DNA of 64,000 bases from Duganella sp. CF517 (GCF_900110275.1 NZ_FODC01000001.1:682001-746000); one strand, 5' to 3'; positions 43,272 through 52,604 are shown, numbered from the stretch's first letter. Numbers and translations are program-made. The notes: a model not told the origin generated them from the letters alone.

Positions 43272-43451
43272 ATGCAGCCACAGCAAAACCCCAGCCCTGC
43301 GGACTTCCGCTTCCAGACCACCATCAACCCCAATCTCACGCAGGCGGTACGCTATTGGGCCGACGAATTCGATGTCCCGCCGGCCAAGCTGCTTGAAGTG
43401 GTGCGCGAAGTGGGTCGCAACGTCTACGAAGTCCGCAGGCGGCTCGCGTAA
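43272..43451 (+). CDS. DUF3606-type small protein, copy B
   Basis: 59 residues, found by reading the frame directly. It starts MQPQQNPSPADFRFQTT and continues INPNLTQAVRYWADEFDVPP, then LLEVVREVGRNVYEVRRRLA. Paralogue of copy A at 40600, with differences concentrated in the first 15 residues and the last ten. The start codon follows a poor ribosome site in both copies (ACATCATG is shared by the two leaders). No partner or function is known. Confidence 0.72.
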   Translation: MQPQQNPSPADFRFQTTINPNLTQAVRYWADEFDVPPAKLLEVVREVGRNVYEVRRRLA

Positions 43452-43465
43452 GCCTCACCGGATAA

Positions 43466-44368
43466 TTACTGCGCAGGCGATGGCACCCCTTGCGGCGCCT
43501 TGCCAGCATGCGCCACCAGCCAGCCGCTGTCGGCCAGCCAGTCGGCCAGCCGGTCCGGCCAATGCACATCCGACAATCGCTCCGAGCGCTGCCCCATGTT
43601 GAACGCGTGGTCGGTGTCCGCATACATGTGCAGCTCCGCCGAAACGCCAGCCCCCACCAGCTGCTGATACAGCGCCACCGCCGGCGGACCGCAGCACTTG
43701 TCCGCCGATCCCGCGACGATGAAGGCGGGCGGCGCGTTCTGCACCGCCTTCCCCGGCACGCCCAGCGGCCCCGGATAAACCAGCACCTGGAAGTCGGGCC
43801 GACCGCTTTGCCGGTCGACCGCATCCTGCTTGGTGCCCGGCGCTGCCTGCGGCGCCGGATTATCGGCCACCAGCGATACCAGTTCACCGCCCGCCGAAAA
43901 TCCCATGACCCCGAGCCGGTTCGGATCGACGCCGAATTCGGCCGCATGCGCCCTCACCCACCGCACCGCGCGCCGCAGATCGGCGGCGGCGTCGTTCTCG
44001 ATGCTGTAGCTGGAACCCTGGTCGCGCGCCAGCCGGTACTTCAACACGAAGGCCGTCACGCCGACGCGGTTGAGCGACTTGGCCGCCACCATGCCTTCGT
44101 TCATCCACACCAGCATGCGATGCCCGCCGCCCGGCGCGATGATCACCGCCGCGCCGTTGGCGTGGCGCGGGTCGGCCTTGACCACCGTCAGCGACGGATC
44201 GTGGATGTTGCTGACGTAGGTGTTCTGCACCGTCTCCGGCTCGCCGTGACGCTTTTCCGATCCGGGCGCGCCGTCCGGCCACAGCATGTGCGTTTGCTGC
44301 GCGCCGGCCTGCGCGCAGACGGCCATCAGCATCGCCAACACCGCACGTCCGAGATGTTTAAGCGCCAT
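43466..44368 (-). CDS. secreted alpha/beta hydrolase (esterase-like)
   Basis: 300 residues with a signal peptide (ends near CAQAGAQ, residue 24). Alpha/beta hydrolase features: oxyanion HGGG-type loop replaced by IIAPGGGHRML, nucleophile Ser in GFSAGG and a C-terminal DTDHAFNMG with the catalytic His. Similar to the acetyl-xylan-esterase/BD-FAE type of hydrolases. It is the last gene of the gluconate operon; its ATG overlaps the beta-helix gene by 11 bases, so removal of acyl groups from the glycan is a plausible role (inference). Confidence 0.85.
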   Translation of the reverse strand: MALKHLGRAVLAMLMAVCAQAGAQQTHMLWPDGAPGSEKRHGEPETVQNTYVSNIHDPSLTVVKADPRHANGAAVIIAPGGGHRMLVWMNEGMVAAKSLNRVGVTAFVLKYRLARDQGSSYSIENDAAADLRRAVRWVRAHAAEFGVDPNRLGVMGFSAGGELVSLVADNPAPQAAPGTKQDAVDRQSGRPDFQVLVYPGPLGVPGKAVQNAPPAFIVAGSADKCCGPPAVALYQQLVGAGVSAELHMYADTDHAFNMGQRSERLSDVHWPDRLADWLADSGWLVAHAGKAPQGVPSPAQ

Positions 44369-47300
44369 TCAAGCCTCCGGTCGCGTACAGCGCGCGGTGG
44401 GTCAGGATGAACAGCGTGCGTCCGCCCTCGCCGCCGAAGATCAGCTGCAGCGGGCGTTCCGGCACGTCGATGCGGCCGATCTCCTTGCCGTCGGGCGCGT
44501 AGACGAAGATCTGGCCGTTGGCCACATACACATTGCCCGCCGCGTCCACGGCCGCGCTCTCGCCGCCACGATTGGCCGCAAGTTTGAGATCGGTGATGCC
44601 GCCGCCGGCGCCGATCACGCCGCTGAAGGTGCGGTTCTCGGAGCCGTTGGTGAACACCACGCGGCCGTTGCGCCCCGCCGACACCAGGCCATGGGTATCG
44701 AGCGAGTCGGAGAAGCGCCAGCCCAGATGATTCGGCTGCCCCTGCTGGAACATGCGGTAGGCCGGCAGCACCAGCGTGCCATCCGGCGACACATACTCCC
44801 GCTTTTTCGGCAGCGCGACGTCGCGCGCGAACATCTCGGCCAGCGTGGTGAACTCATAGGTGTCGGGGTTGAGCTGGTCGCGGAACTCACCGTTCTGCCA
44901 GAAATTAACCGGCACCACGGTCTTCGCGCCACGGCGGGCCTTCACGGGAGTCGGCTTGATCACCGTGACCTCGCCGGCCGGACGATCCGGATGGAAGGAA
45001 TACACCGTGCCCTCGAAGCCGTGCGACGACAGCACCATCAGCGCGCCGCTGTTGTCGATGGCGAGATTGACCGGATCGAGCGGCGCGTCGCGCACCACCA
45101 CCAGCCCCTTGTCCTTCGACCAGCTGTAGATACGCTGGAAGCGGCGGTCCACGAAATACAGCTTGCCGTTGGCGTCGACCACGCCGCCGGCGATCGAATA
45201 AAAGCCTTCTTCCAGCCTCTCCACCTTGACTGGATTGGCAGGCGGCGCCACCGGATCGGCGACGATGTCGAGCATTGCGAACTCTCGCTCGCGCACCTCC
45301 AGCTTGTGCGTGACATCCAGCAGCGCGTTCTCGAACGGGAATTTGCTGGCGCGCAGATAGGTGTCGCAACCGTTGGCGTCGCAGGTGGCGAAGCCGCTCT
45401 CGCCGTTGACGTGCACATTGCGGAAGCGGATATCGCTGGAGTTGGTCGTCTTGACGGCGGCCGGCGCCGGTTTGATCGAGCGGGTGACGCGATAGGCGTG
45501 ATAGTTCGCGAACAGGATGTTGCGTGAATTGCGGATTTCCAGCGATACCGCGTCCATGCCGTCGCGTACCTCCTGCTCCGTTTGCGGCGCCAGGAACTCC
45601 CAGTTTTCCACGTTATCGAGCACGATCTCGGCGCGGATATGGTGCTCGGCGGAGAGTTCGTAGACGCGTCCCGGCGTCTTGGTGTCGGAGACGTAAAACC
45701 CGGCCTGCGAGAAGGTGCTCGGCGACCAGACCGCGACAAAGGTGCCGCCACCGCCATCGGTCACCCAGATACTCGGATACTGGCGGTCCCAGTGCGCGGT
45801 CGGATCAAAGTCGGCGCGCTTCTCGTACGGGTCGCGGCGCTTGCCGTCGTACAGGCGCGTACCATGGCCGCCCTGGATGCGGATATCGTCGACCAGCGAT
45901 TGTTCGCCGGCCTTCCACAACAGGCCGACCGCGCGCGGATTGACCTCACCTGTCGCCAGGCCGAAGCCGGAGACGATCGCGTCACCGCCCTTGGCGCTCT
46001 CCAGCAGCGCCTTGGGCCCGTCCACGCCGGCGTACAGCGGCGAGCCATTCGGCAGCACCAGCTGCGTCAGTCCGGGATGCAGCGCGACGATCACCGTGTC
46101 CGGCTTCATGCGGATCGTATCGTTGACGATGTAAAAACCAAGCGGCAGATACACGACGCGGTTGTTGTCGATGGCTTTCTGGATCGCCGCCGTGTCGTCG
46201 GCCTGTCCATCACCCTTGGCGCCGAGGGAGCGCGCGTTGGCCCACTGGGTGGTCGGCGGCAGCGCGCGCAGCACGCGCTTGGGCGCGGCCGGCATGGCGC
46301 CGAGCGGCGCGATCTTCGAGTTGATGCCGAACTTGCCGGTGCTGCCCACGCCCGGCAGCATCAAACCGTAGTTGAATTCACCGACCCGGTAAATCTGCCC
46401 CGGCGCCGCGATCTTTTTGCCGCTGTCGCGGAACTGCGCGAAGACCGGCGTATTGCGCGCGACCGCGTTGTCGAAACCGACCTGGGTATAGACATTGTCC
46501 TCGTTCGAAATGATGATCGCCGCCTTCGACACGTTCTCGAAGCGCACATCCTTACCCCACAACCAATCGCCGTATCCGCGATCGATCTCGATGCCCACCT
46601 TGGTATCGCGGATGGAGACGTTGATCATCGTCAGGCCGGCTTCATGCTCGCGGATGGCGGCATCGCGCTGGCCTTCGAAAGTCGAATCCATCAGCGTGAA
46701 CTGCCAGGCCGGCGAGGTTTTCTCGGACAGGATGCCATAGCGTCCACCGTAGAACTTCAGGTTGAAGCCCTCGTTGCCGACCTGGTAAATACCCGCCAAC
46801 CCGGAGCCGATATGGAAGTCGATGTGGCTCAGGTTCGAATGCTGCGCCGTACGCAGGCGCACGGCCGCCGCCGCCGGATTACCGGCGCCGATTTCAAAGT
46901 CCACATTGCTCATCGCCGAATAAAAGGTCGACGAATTCCCGTCCCGAACGTTCTCGCTGAATGGCACCGCGCTGGCGACGGGCACCGGCACCTTGCCGAC
47001 CCGGTACTGGTCGCCGCCGGTGAACACCACCATATTGCCGACACCCTTCTGGAAGCCGGGCGTGCGTTCGCCCAGCACCAGCACCGGCCGCGTCGCGCCG
47101 ACGCCGTATAGGCGCACCGCCAGCGGAATCAGGATGGTGCGCGTGATGCGGTAGCGGCCCGACGGCAGGAACACCACGCCGCCCTCGCCGTTGTTGGCGG
47201 CGCGGTCGATGGCTTTCTGGATCGCAGCCGTATCGTCGGTTCGTCCGTCGCCGCTGGCCTGCACTTTGACGGCCAGCGGGTCATCCGGCATGGTCTGATA

Positions 47301-47396
47301 GACGGAAACCGAGGCCGGCGCGGCCTGGGCGCCCTGCAACGGGACGGCCAGCATCGCCACGGTCGCCATCAGCAGCCGCGTTAAAGATACTTTCAT
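44358..47396 (-). CDS. tandem pectate-lyase-3 beta-helix protein fused to gluconolactonase-like propeller
   Basis: 1012 residues with a signal peptide ending near GAQAAP (about residue 27). Two homologous starts of right-handed beta-helices are visible: VQASGDGRTDDTAAIQKAID (about 45-64) and LGAKGDGQADDTAAIQKAID (about 391-410), the tandem layout of GH55-type glucanases and Pectate_lyase_3 proteins. Residues about 725-1012 form a separate repeat region (GGVVDANGKLYFVDRRFQRI, LAIDNSGALMVLS, SAAVDAAGNVYVANGQIFVY) resembling SMP-30/gluconolactonase or NHL propellers. The ATG at 47396 is chosen for its signal peptide. It lies directly after a gluconate permease gene. The substrate glycan and catalytic residues are unknown. 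Confidence 0.8.
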   Translation of the reverse strand: MKVSLTRLLMATVAMLAVPLQGAQAAPASVSVYQTMPDDPLAVKVQASGDGRTDDTAAIQKAIDRAANNGEGGVVFLPSGRYRITRTILIPLAVRLYGVGATRPVLVLGERTPGFQKGVGNMVVFTGGDQYRVGKVPVPVASAVPFSENVRDGNSSTFYSAMSNVDFEIGAGNPAAAAVRLRTAQHSNLSHIDFHIGSGLAGIYQVGNEGFNLKFYGGRYGILSEKTSPAWQFTLMDSTFEGQRDAAIREHEAGLTMINVSIRDTKVGIEIDRGYGDWLWGKDVRFENVSKAAIIISNEDNVYTQVGFDNAVARNTPVFAQFRDSGKKIAAPGQIYRVGEFNYGLMLPGVGSTGKFGINSKIAPLGAMPAAPKRVLRALPPTTQWANARSLGAKGDGQADDTAAIQKAIDNNRVVYLPLGFYIVNDTIRMKPDTVIVALHPGLTQLVLPNGSPLYAGVDGPKALLESAKGGDAIVSGFGLATGEVNPRAVGLLWKAGEQSLVDDIRIQGGHGTRLYDGKRRDPYEKRADFDPTAHWDRQYPSIWVTDGGGGTFVAVWSPSTFSQAGFYVSDTKTPGRVYELSAEHHIRAEIVLDNVENWEFLAPQTEQEVRDGMDAVSLEIRNSRNILFANYHAYRVTRSIKPAPAAVKTTNSSDIRFRNVHVNGESGFATCDANGCDTYLRASKFPFENALLDVTHKLEVREREFAMLDIVADPVAPPANPVKVERLEEGFYSIAGGVVDANGKLYFVDRRFQRIYSWSKDKGLVVVRDAPLDPVNLAIDNSGALMVLSSHGFEGTVYSFHPDRPAGEVTVIKPTPVKARRGAKTVVPVNFWQNGEFRDQLNPDTYEFTTLAEMFARDVALPKKREYVSPDGTLVLPAYRMFQQGQPNHLGWRFSDSLDTHGLVSAGRNGRVVFTNGSENRTFSGVIGAGGGITDLKLAANRGGESAAVDAAGNVYVANGQIFVYAPDGKEIGRIDVPERPLQLIFGGEGGRTLFILTHRALYATGGLNGA

Positions 47397-47407
47397 TTGC
47401 TTAGTCC

Positions 47408-48772
47408 TTAGATAAAGATCGATAGGAGCAACACGAAAATCAGCCCGAAGACGCCAACCAGCGTCTCCATCAAAGTCCACGAGCGGAAGGTGTCCTTCAG
47501 CGACAGGCCGAAGTACTCCTTGAACATCCAGAAGCCGGAATCGTTGACGTGGCTGCACATCAAACTGCCGGCACCGATCGCCAGCACCATCAGGCTCGGA
47601 TCGATGCCCGAGCTTTCCACCAGCGGCGCGACGATGCCGGCCGCCGTCAGTCCCGCCACGGTGGCCGAACCAAGGCAGATACGTATCAGCGTCGCCACCA
47701 GCCAGCCCAATACCAGCGGCGGCACCGGCAGGCCGCCCAGCTGCCGGCCCAACTCCCCGCTGACGCCGGAATCGACCAGCACCTGTTTCAGCGCGCCCGC
47801 CCCGGCGATCACCAGCAGGATCGGCGCGATGTCGCGCAGCGCGTCCTGCGCGCCGGACATCAGCGCCGGCAGGCTTTTGCCGCGCGCCAGGCCAAGCGTG
47901 ACCAGCGCCACGGCCAGCGCGATCAACATCACGATCATCGGATTGGCCATGAAATTGATGACCGACTTCAGCGCCGCATCCCCGGTCGGGACCATGGTCA
48001 GCGCGGTGGCGCCGGCCAGCAGCCAGACCGGCAGCAAGGCGGTGGCGAAGCTGTTGACAACACCGGGCAGCTGCGCCTCCTCCAGCAGGCCGGCGCGGAA
48101 CATCGGCGCCGGCTCGCTGTGGATGCGCTTCAAGGTCATCGCGAATAGCGGGCCGGCGATGATCAAGGTCGGTATGGCGACGATCATCCCGTAGAACAGC
48201 GTGCGGCCCATGTCGGCATGGAACTGCGCCACCAGCGCGGTCGGCGAAGGATGCGGCGGCAGGAAGCCGTGCGCGATGGACAGCCCGGCCAGCAGCGGTA
48301 TCGCCAGCGCGACCGCCGGCCGACCGCTCTGGTACACCAGCGAAAACACCAGCGGTACCAGCAGCACGAAGCCGACGTTGTAATAGAGGGGAATCCCTGC
48401 CACGAAGCCGGTCAGCGTCAGCGCCACGGGCATGCGCGCCGAACCGAATACGCCGATCAGGTAACTGGCGATGCGCTGGGCGGCGCCGCTGTCGGCGATC
48501 AATTTGCCGAAGACGGCGCCCAGGCAGACGATGACGATCAGCGATCCAAGCAGGTCGCCGATGCCTTTGTCGATCGATTTGGGTATCGCCTCCAGCGGCA
48601 TGCCAAGCAACAGCGCGGCCGCCAGCGCGGCCACCACGAACGCCAGCAGCGGCTGCACTTTGCCCCAGGCGATCAAAAGGGTCAGCAGGCCGACGGACAA
48701 GCCGACGGCCAGCATGCCCCAGACGGCTGGCGAGACGCCGAACAGCGCCGCCAACGGACTGGTAATGTTCAT
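47408..48772 (-). CDS. gntT: GntP-family gluconate:H+ symporter
   Basis: 454 residues, about 12-13 membrane segments. Conserved GntP blocks are GLSIAHGFLPPHPSPTALV, IPLYYNVGFVLLVPLVFSL and NDSGFWMFKEYFGLS near the C-terminus. Family members import gluconate and some other aldonates or hydroxy acids. Context (gluconokinase 4 kb upstream in the same operon) supports gluconate. The symbol could equally be gntP or gntU. Confidence 0.9.
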   Translation of the reverse strand: MNITSPLAALFGVSPAVWGMLAVGLSVGLLTLLIAWGKVQPLLAFVVAALAAALLLGMPLEAIPKSIDKGIGDLLGSLIVIVCLGAVFGKLIADSGAAQRIASYLIGVFGSARMPVALTLTGFVAGIPLYYNVGFVLLVPLVFSLVYQSGRPAVALAIPLLAGLSIAHGFLPPHPSPTALVAQFHADMGRTLFYGMIVAIPTLIIAGPLFAMTLKRIHSEPAPMFRAGLLEEAQLPGVVNSFATALLPVWLLAGATALTMVPTGDAALKSVINFMANPMIVMLIALAVALVTLGLARGKSLPALMSGAQDALRDIAPILLVIAGAGALKQVLVDSGVSGELGRQLGGLPVPPLVLGWLVATLIRICLGSATVAGLTAAGIVAPLVESSGIDPSLMVLAIGAGSLMCSHVNDSGFWMFKEYFGLSLKDTFRSWTLMETLVGVFGLIFVLLLSIFI

Positions 48773-48793
48773 AACCTCGCCTTGGCGTGAAGG

Positions 48794-51700
48794 TTAGAAG
48801 TTGTAGCGGACGCCGACGCGGTAGACGCGGCCCAGGACATCGTACAGCTGCGGGTTGATGCCGTAGCTCAGGTTGGCCTGCGGCGCCGGCTCCGGATCGA
48901 CGTTACCGATATTGTCGATCTTGAAGTAGGCCGTGGTCTTCTCACCCAGCTTGTACGAACCACCCAGATCGACGTAGAACGCGCCCTTCATCTTGTTATC
49001 GAAGATGGTCGGGTGGATCGTCGTCGAGACGGGGCAATTGGTCTGGCACTCGATAAACTCGTTGCTGTAGACGCCTTTGCTGATCCAGCGCTCGGTCAAG
49101 GTCAGGCTGTACTTGTCGGTATCCCACGACTGCGAGGCCAAGCCTTTCCACTTCGGCGTCGTGCCCTGGCTGACGCCGAAGGCCAGGTTGGCGCCCGCGC
49201 CTTCCGAAGGAATCGTGCCGACGACGCCCGGATCGGTCAGGAAGCTGATGTTGCGGGTCACCAGTCCGCGGAACGTCAGGCGGCCCGGGAGGCCCAGGTC
49301 CTTCAGATTCATGCGGTAGGCGGCCTCCATGTCGTAGCCCTTCACATGCAGCGACGCCAGGTTGAACGCCTGCACCGTCACATAGTTATTGGTGGCCACA
49401 GGGCTGTTGAGCACCATCGCGCCGCAGATTTCCTGGTTGCCGGCCGCGCACAGATCGACTTCCTGCTGCGCGGTCAGCGCCGAGATCACGCCCTTCACTT
49501 TGATGTCGAAGTAGTCGATGGACGCGCTGAAGCCCGGCGCCCACGATGGCTGCGTCAACACGATACCGGCGGTGCTGTTGCGGGCGATCTCCGGACGCAG
49601 GTTGGTGTTACCCACGGTGCGCTGCTGGATGCCGATGGTGTTGCCCTGGTAGGCCACCACGTTGTTGACCACCACCTGCGCCGCATACAGCTCGCTCAGA
49701 TTCGGGGCGCGCACGTCCTTCGACGTCACCGCGCGCAGGCGCAGGCCGTCGATGCCGGTCTTCCAGTTGGCGCCCACCTTCCAGCTCTCCACATGGCCGG
49801 AGGTGCTGTATTTGGTGTGGCGGTCGGCCAGATTCAGGTTGGCTTCGCCCCAGGTGGCGGACTTCAGCACCGGCACGTTCAGCTCCAGGTACGCTTCCTT
49901 GACGTTGTAGGTGCCTTGGGCGTTGTGGTAGTTACCGGCGTACCAGTTGTTACCGACGGTGGTGTTCAGCAGCGGGTCGGCCGGATATTGCGCAGTGTTC
50001 TGGCTGTCGGGGAAGATGCCGTTGCCGTACGGGTCGCCGGTGACCTTGTAGTGTTCGCGGCGGTACTCGGCGCCTGTGGCCACGGCGATCGGGCCGGCCC
50101 ACGACTCGAACGCCTCGCCGCTGAAGTTGACGCTGGCGACATCCTGCGTCTGGCGGGTGTGCTGGCGCGGACCGTTTTCCGGCGCGATGTAGGACCAGGT
50201 GGCCGCGTCGACCGGGTTGTTGCCGATGATGTTGAGCGGCTTGCAGCCGGATGCGGCGGCGACCGGATTGCGGCAGACGATGGTGCCGTCAGGTCCGCGC
50301 AAGGCGTCGATGGCCGCGTTGTAGCGCGCGTTCAAGGTCATGTCGTTGACGATGATGTCAGTCTTGTTGGCGCCATGTTCGGCGTAGGCGTCGTACGACC
50401 ATTCCTTACCCATCACCTGGAACTTGCCGGTGCCGCCGACGACCACGCGCTCCATCTGGCGGGTCGGGTGGACGTTGATATTTTCCGGGAAGATGGCGTT
50501 GGCGGTACCGTACTGGAAGCTGGTGATGTTATTGGCCGCGCACGCGGCGGCGATCGACGCCGGCAGGTAGGGATTGCTGCACTGGATGGTCAGGTTGGCG
50601 TTTTTGGCGGCGCCGGGATTCGGCGAGAAGGCCGACTTCACCCTGCCGAAATTGGCCGTCATGTAGATCTCGTGATCGGGATTGATGTCGAAGCCGACGC
50701 GCGTGTACGCCACCTGGCGCGTCAGGTCCATCGCCAGATTGGTGCCGGCGCCGACGCTGCCGCTCAAGTCACCGCCGACGCACAGCGGATTGATACAGCC
50801 GGTCACCGAGCCGGTGCCGGTCGGCACGCCGTTGGAACCATAGTTGAATTTATACGGCTGGCCGTTGGCGCCGAAGGCGGTGCCCTGCAGCGGACCGTTG
50901 GTGATCAGCCCATACTTGGCGTACTGGTACTGCTGCGCGTGCAGCACCGAATAGTACTGCGGCTTGCCGTCGTTGGTCTGCGACAGCGGACGCACCTGGA
51001 AGGCCGGGTTCTGATACCAGGTGCGGCCGTTCGGCCCGACCTCGCCGAAACCCGGCGACTCGATGCCCTTCTGGCGGCCGTATTCGCCGCTGACCTGCAC
51101 ATGCAGGCGGTCGTCCATGAAGGACTTGCCCCACGCGGCCTGCAAGGTGCCGTTCTTGTCGTCGTGGTAGGTGGTCATGCCGCCCTGCACATTCGCCTTG
51201 AAACCCAGGAAGCGCTTGTCGGTGATGAAGTTGACGACACCGCCGATGGCGTCAGAGCCATACGACGCCGAGGCGCCGCCGGTCACCACGTCCACGCGCT
51301 TGATCAGCAGCTGCGGGAACTGGCTGACGTCGGTCACGCCGGTGACGTTGGCGCCGACCACGCGCTGGCCGTCGAGCAAGGTCAGGGTGCGGATCGCGCC
51401 CAGGCCGCGCAGGCTGAGCGAACTCAAACCCTGCACGCCGCTGCTGGTGCTATTGGTGCTCGTGGTGCGTCCGGTGCTGCCTTGCAGCGCCGGCAGTTCG
51501 GCGATGCTGTTAAAGATGTTCGGCTGCGCGCCCTTGGCCAGGTCGTCGGCGCTCAAGGTGGTGGTGGGCGTCGGCTGCGTGAAGCCGCGCGAGGCGATGC
51601 GCGAACCGGACACGGTGACCACGTTCTCGACCGGCGCCGCCGCTTCCGGCGCCGCCGGCGCCGAGGCCGGCGCGGCGTTATCCTGCACCGTGGCGCCTTG

Positions 51701-51844
51701 CGCTTCGACGCCCGCCGGCGGAGTTTGGGCCTGGGCTTGCGCCTGAACCTGGGCCTGGGCCTGTGCCTGGGCCGACAGCGCGATCCAGCTGCAAGCGCTG
51801 GCGACGGCCAGGCGCATGATGGTGTTACGAGTAGGTGTAGTCAT
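48794..51844 (-). CDS. TonB-dependent receptor of the gluconate/glycan operon
   Basis: 1016 residues. The signal peptide (IALSAQAQAQ) runs into a Gln-Ala-rich tail, then a Pro/Ala-rich linker and a TonB-box-like VVTVSGSRIASRGF. The plug contains RTLTLLDGQRVVG and RVDVVTGGASASYGSDAIGGV, the TonB receptor block of large carbohydrate-type receptors. The barrel ends YRVGVRYNF. Its length and plug resemble receptors for maltodextrin-like oligosaccharides. It is between gntK and gntT and probably brings in the oligosaccharide that the beta-helix protein cuts. Confidence 0.9.
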   Translation of the reverse strand: MTTPTRNTIMRLAVASACSWIALSAQAQAQAQVQAQAQAQTPPAGVEAQGATVQDNAAPASAPAAPEAAAPVENVVTVSGSRIASRGFTQPTPTTTLSADDLAKGAQPNIFNSIAELPALQGSTGRTTSTNSTSSGVQGLSSLSLRGLGAIRTLTLLDGQRVVGANVTGVTDVSQFPQLLIKRVDVVTGGASASYGSDAIGGVVNFITDKRFLGFKANVQGGMTTYHDDKNGTLQAAWGKSFMDDRLHVQVSGEYGRQKGIESPGFGEVGPNGRTWYQNPAFQVRPLSQTNDGKPQYYSVLHAQQYQYAKYGLITNGPLQGTAFGANGQPYKFNYGSNGVPTGTGSVTGCINPLCVGGDLSGSVGAGTNLAMDLTRQVAYTRVGFDINPDHEIYMTANFGRVKSAFSPNPGAAKNANLTIQCSNPYLPASIAAACAANNITSFQYGTANAIFPENINVHPTRQMERVVVGGTGKFQVMGKEWSYDAYAEHGANKTDIIVNDMTLNARYNAAIDALRGPDGTIVCRNPVAAASGCKPLNIIGNNPVDAATWSYIAPENGPRQHTRQTQDVASVNFSGEAFESWAGPIAVATGAEYRREHYKVTGDPYGNGIFPDSQNTAQYPADPLLNTTVGNNWYAGNYHNAQGTYNVKEAYLELNVPVLKSATWGEANLNLADRHTKYSTSGHVESWKVGANWKTGIDGLRLRAVTSKDVRAPNLSELYAAQVVVNNVVAYQGNTIGIQQRTVGNTNLRPEIARNSTAGIVLTQPSWAPGFSASIDYFDIKVKGVISALTAQQEVDLCAAGNQEICGAMVLNSPVATNNYVTVQAFNLASLHVKGYDMEAAYRMNLKDLGLPGRLTFRGLVTRNISFLTDPGVVGTIPSEGAGANLAFGVSQGTTPKWKGLASQSWDTDKYSLTLTERWISKGVYSNEFIECQTNCPVSTTIHPTIFDNKMKGAFYVDLGGSYKLGEKTTAYFKIDNIGNVDPEPAPQANLSYGINPQLYDVLGRVYRVGVRYNF
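51727..51775. repeat. hexanucleotide repeat in the receptor signal-peptide region
   Basis: An imperfect run of CCTGGG/CCTGCG-type hexamers encodes the repeated Gln-Ala tail after the signal peptide. Because the unit is six bases, slippage would change length without shifting frame. Confidence 0.6.
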
Positions 51845-51940
51845 TGTAGTCTCCGTTTTTTTGGTCTGTGGTTGGTTGCGCGCGGCACTGCTGACGGTCC
51901 GCTGCGTTTTGCTGTCCTATTTGCTGCCTGTGCTGGTTTT

Positions 51941-52474
51941 TTATGCGTCCCTTCCCTCGCTGGACACGATCTGCGCAACCAGCTGCGCCGGCGGCGACGT
52001 GATGGCCAGGGTGATCCCGGCTTCGTCGGCCTGGAGCGGTTGCAAATCCTTGAATTGGCTGTCGAGCAGCGACGGCGGCATGTAGTGGCCGACGCGCGCC
52101 CGCATGCGGTCGGCGATCAGCTCGCGCGCACCGCTCAGATGAGCGAAGCGCAAGGCCGGATCGGCCGCCCGCAGCAGGTCGCGGTAGCGGAGCTTCAGCG
52201 ACGAGCACGACAGCACCAGGCCGACGCCGTCCCGGCGCGCCGCAGCCACCTTCGCCTGCAGCGCCAGCAGCCAATCGGCGCGGTCGTCGTCGGTCAACGC
52301 ATGGCCGGCCGACATCTTGGCGACATTGGCCGCCGGATGGAACTGGTCGCCCTCGACGAACTCGACCCCTTGCGCGGCGGCCAGCGCCTGGCCCACGGTG
52401 CTCTTGCCGCAGCCGCTCACGCCCATGACGACCCAGCGTATCGCGCTGGCGTGCGGGCTGCCGGAACTCTCCAT
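51941..52474 (-). CDS. gntK: gluconokinase
   Basis: 177 residues from ATG 52474 (a TTG at 52486 is a less likely start). GntK phosphorylates gluconate to 6-phosphogluconate. Walker A is GVSGCGKST at about 18-26. EGDQFHPAANVAKMSAGHAL is the diagnostic gluconokinase substrate block, with DDRADWLLAL and VLSCSSLKLRYRDLLR after it. Two operator-like palindromes lie at -17 to -32 and about -115. First gene of the five-gene gluconate/glycan operon. Confidence 0.94.
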   Translation of the reverse strand: MESSGSPHASAIRWVVMGVSGCGKSTVGQALAAAQGVEFVEGDQFHPAANVAKMSAGHALTDDDRADWLLALQAKVAAARRDGVGLVLSCSSLKLRYRDLLRAADPALRFAHLSGARELIADRMRARVGHYMPPSLLDSQFKDLQPLQADEAGITLAITSPPAQLVAQIVSSEGRDA

Positions 52475-52490
52475 CCATCTCTCCAAGTCT

Positions 52491-52604
52491 AAGTTAGCGC
52501 TATCATTTCAGCTCTGAGTCATGCGCCTCGATAGCGGCACGCTCTTTTGTCTGATTTGGGAATTGATCCGCAGATGTCGGCCAACTTCAAGTTAGCGTTA
52601 TCAT
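52491..52604 (-). promoter_or_regulatory. paired LacI-type operators upstream of gntK
   Basis: ATGATAGCGCTAACTT (minus strand, 52506-52491) and ATGATAACGCTAACTT (52604-52589) differ at one of 16 positions and lie 98 bp apart. The palindromic core TAGCGCTA is typical of LacI/GalR-family operators. Two copies about ten helical turns apart allow DNA looping. No LacI-family gene is in the window. The remainder of the 52475-52773 space shows no other clear feature. Confidence 0.66.

Noticed and set aside
47397..47558. Upstream start for the beta-helix fusion protein
   Set aside because: It adds 54 residues ahead of an otherwise complete signal peptide and overlaps the 3' end of gntT.
49013..52492. 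Very long open frame on the plus strand opposite the TonB receptor and gntK
   Set aside because: Its translation is Arg/Gly/His-rich with no domain and lies wholly opposite well-supported genes; a side effect of high GC codon usage.
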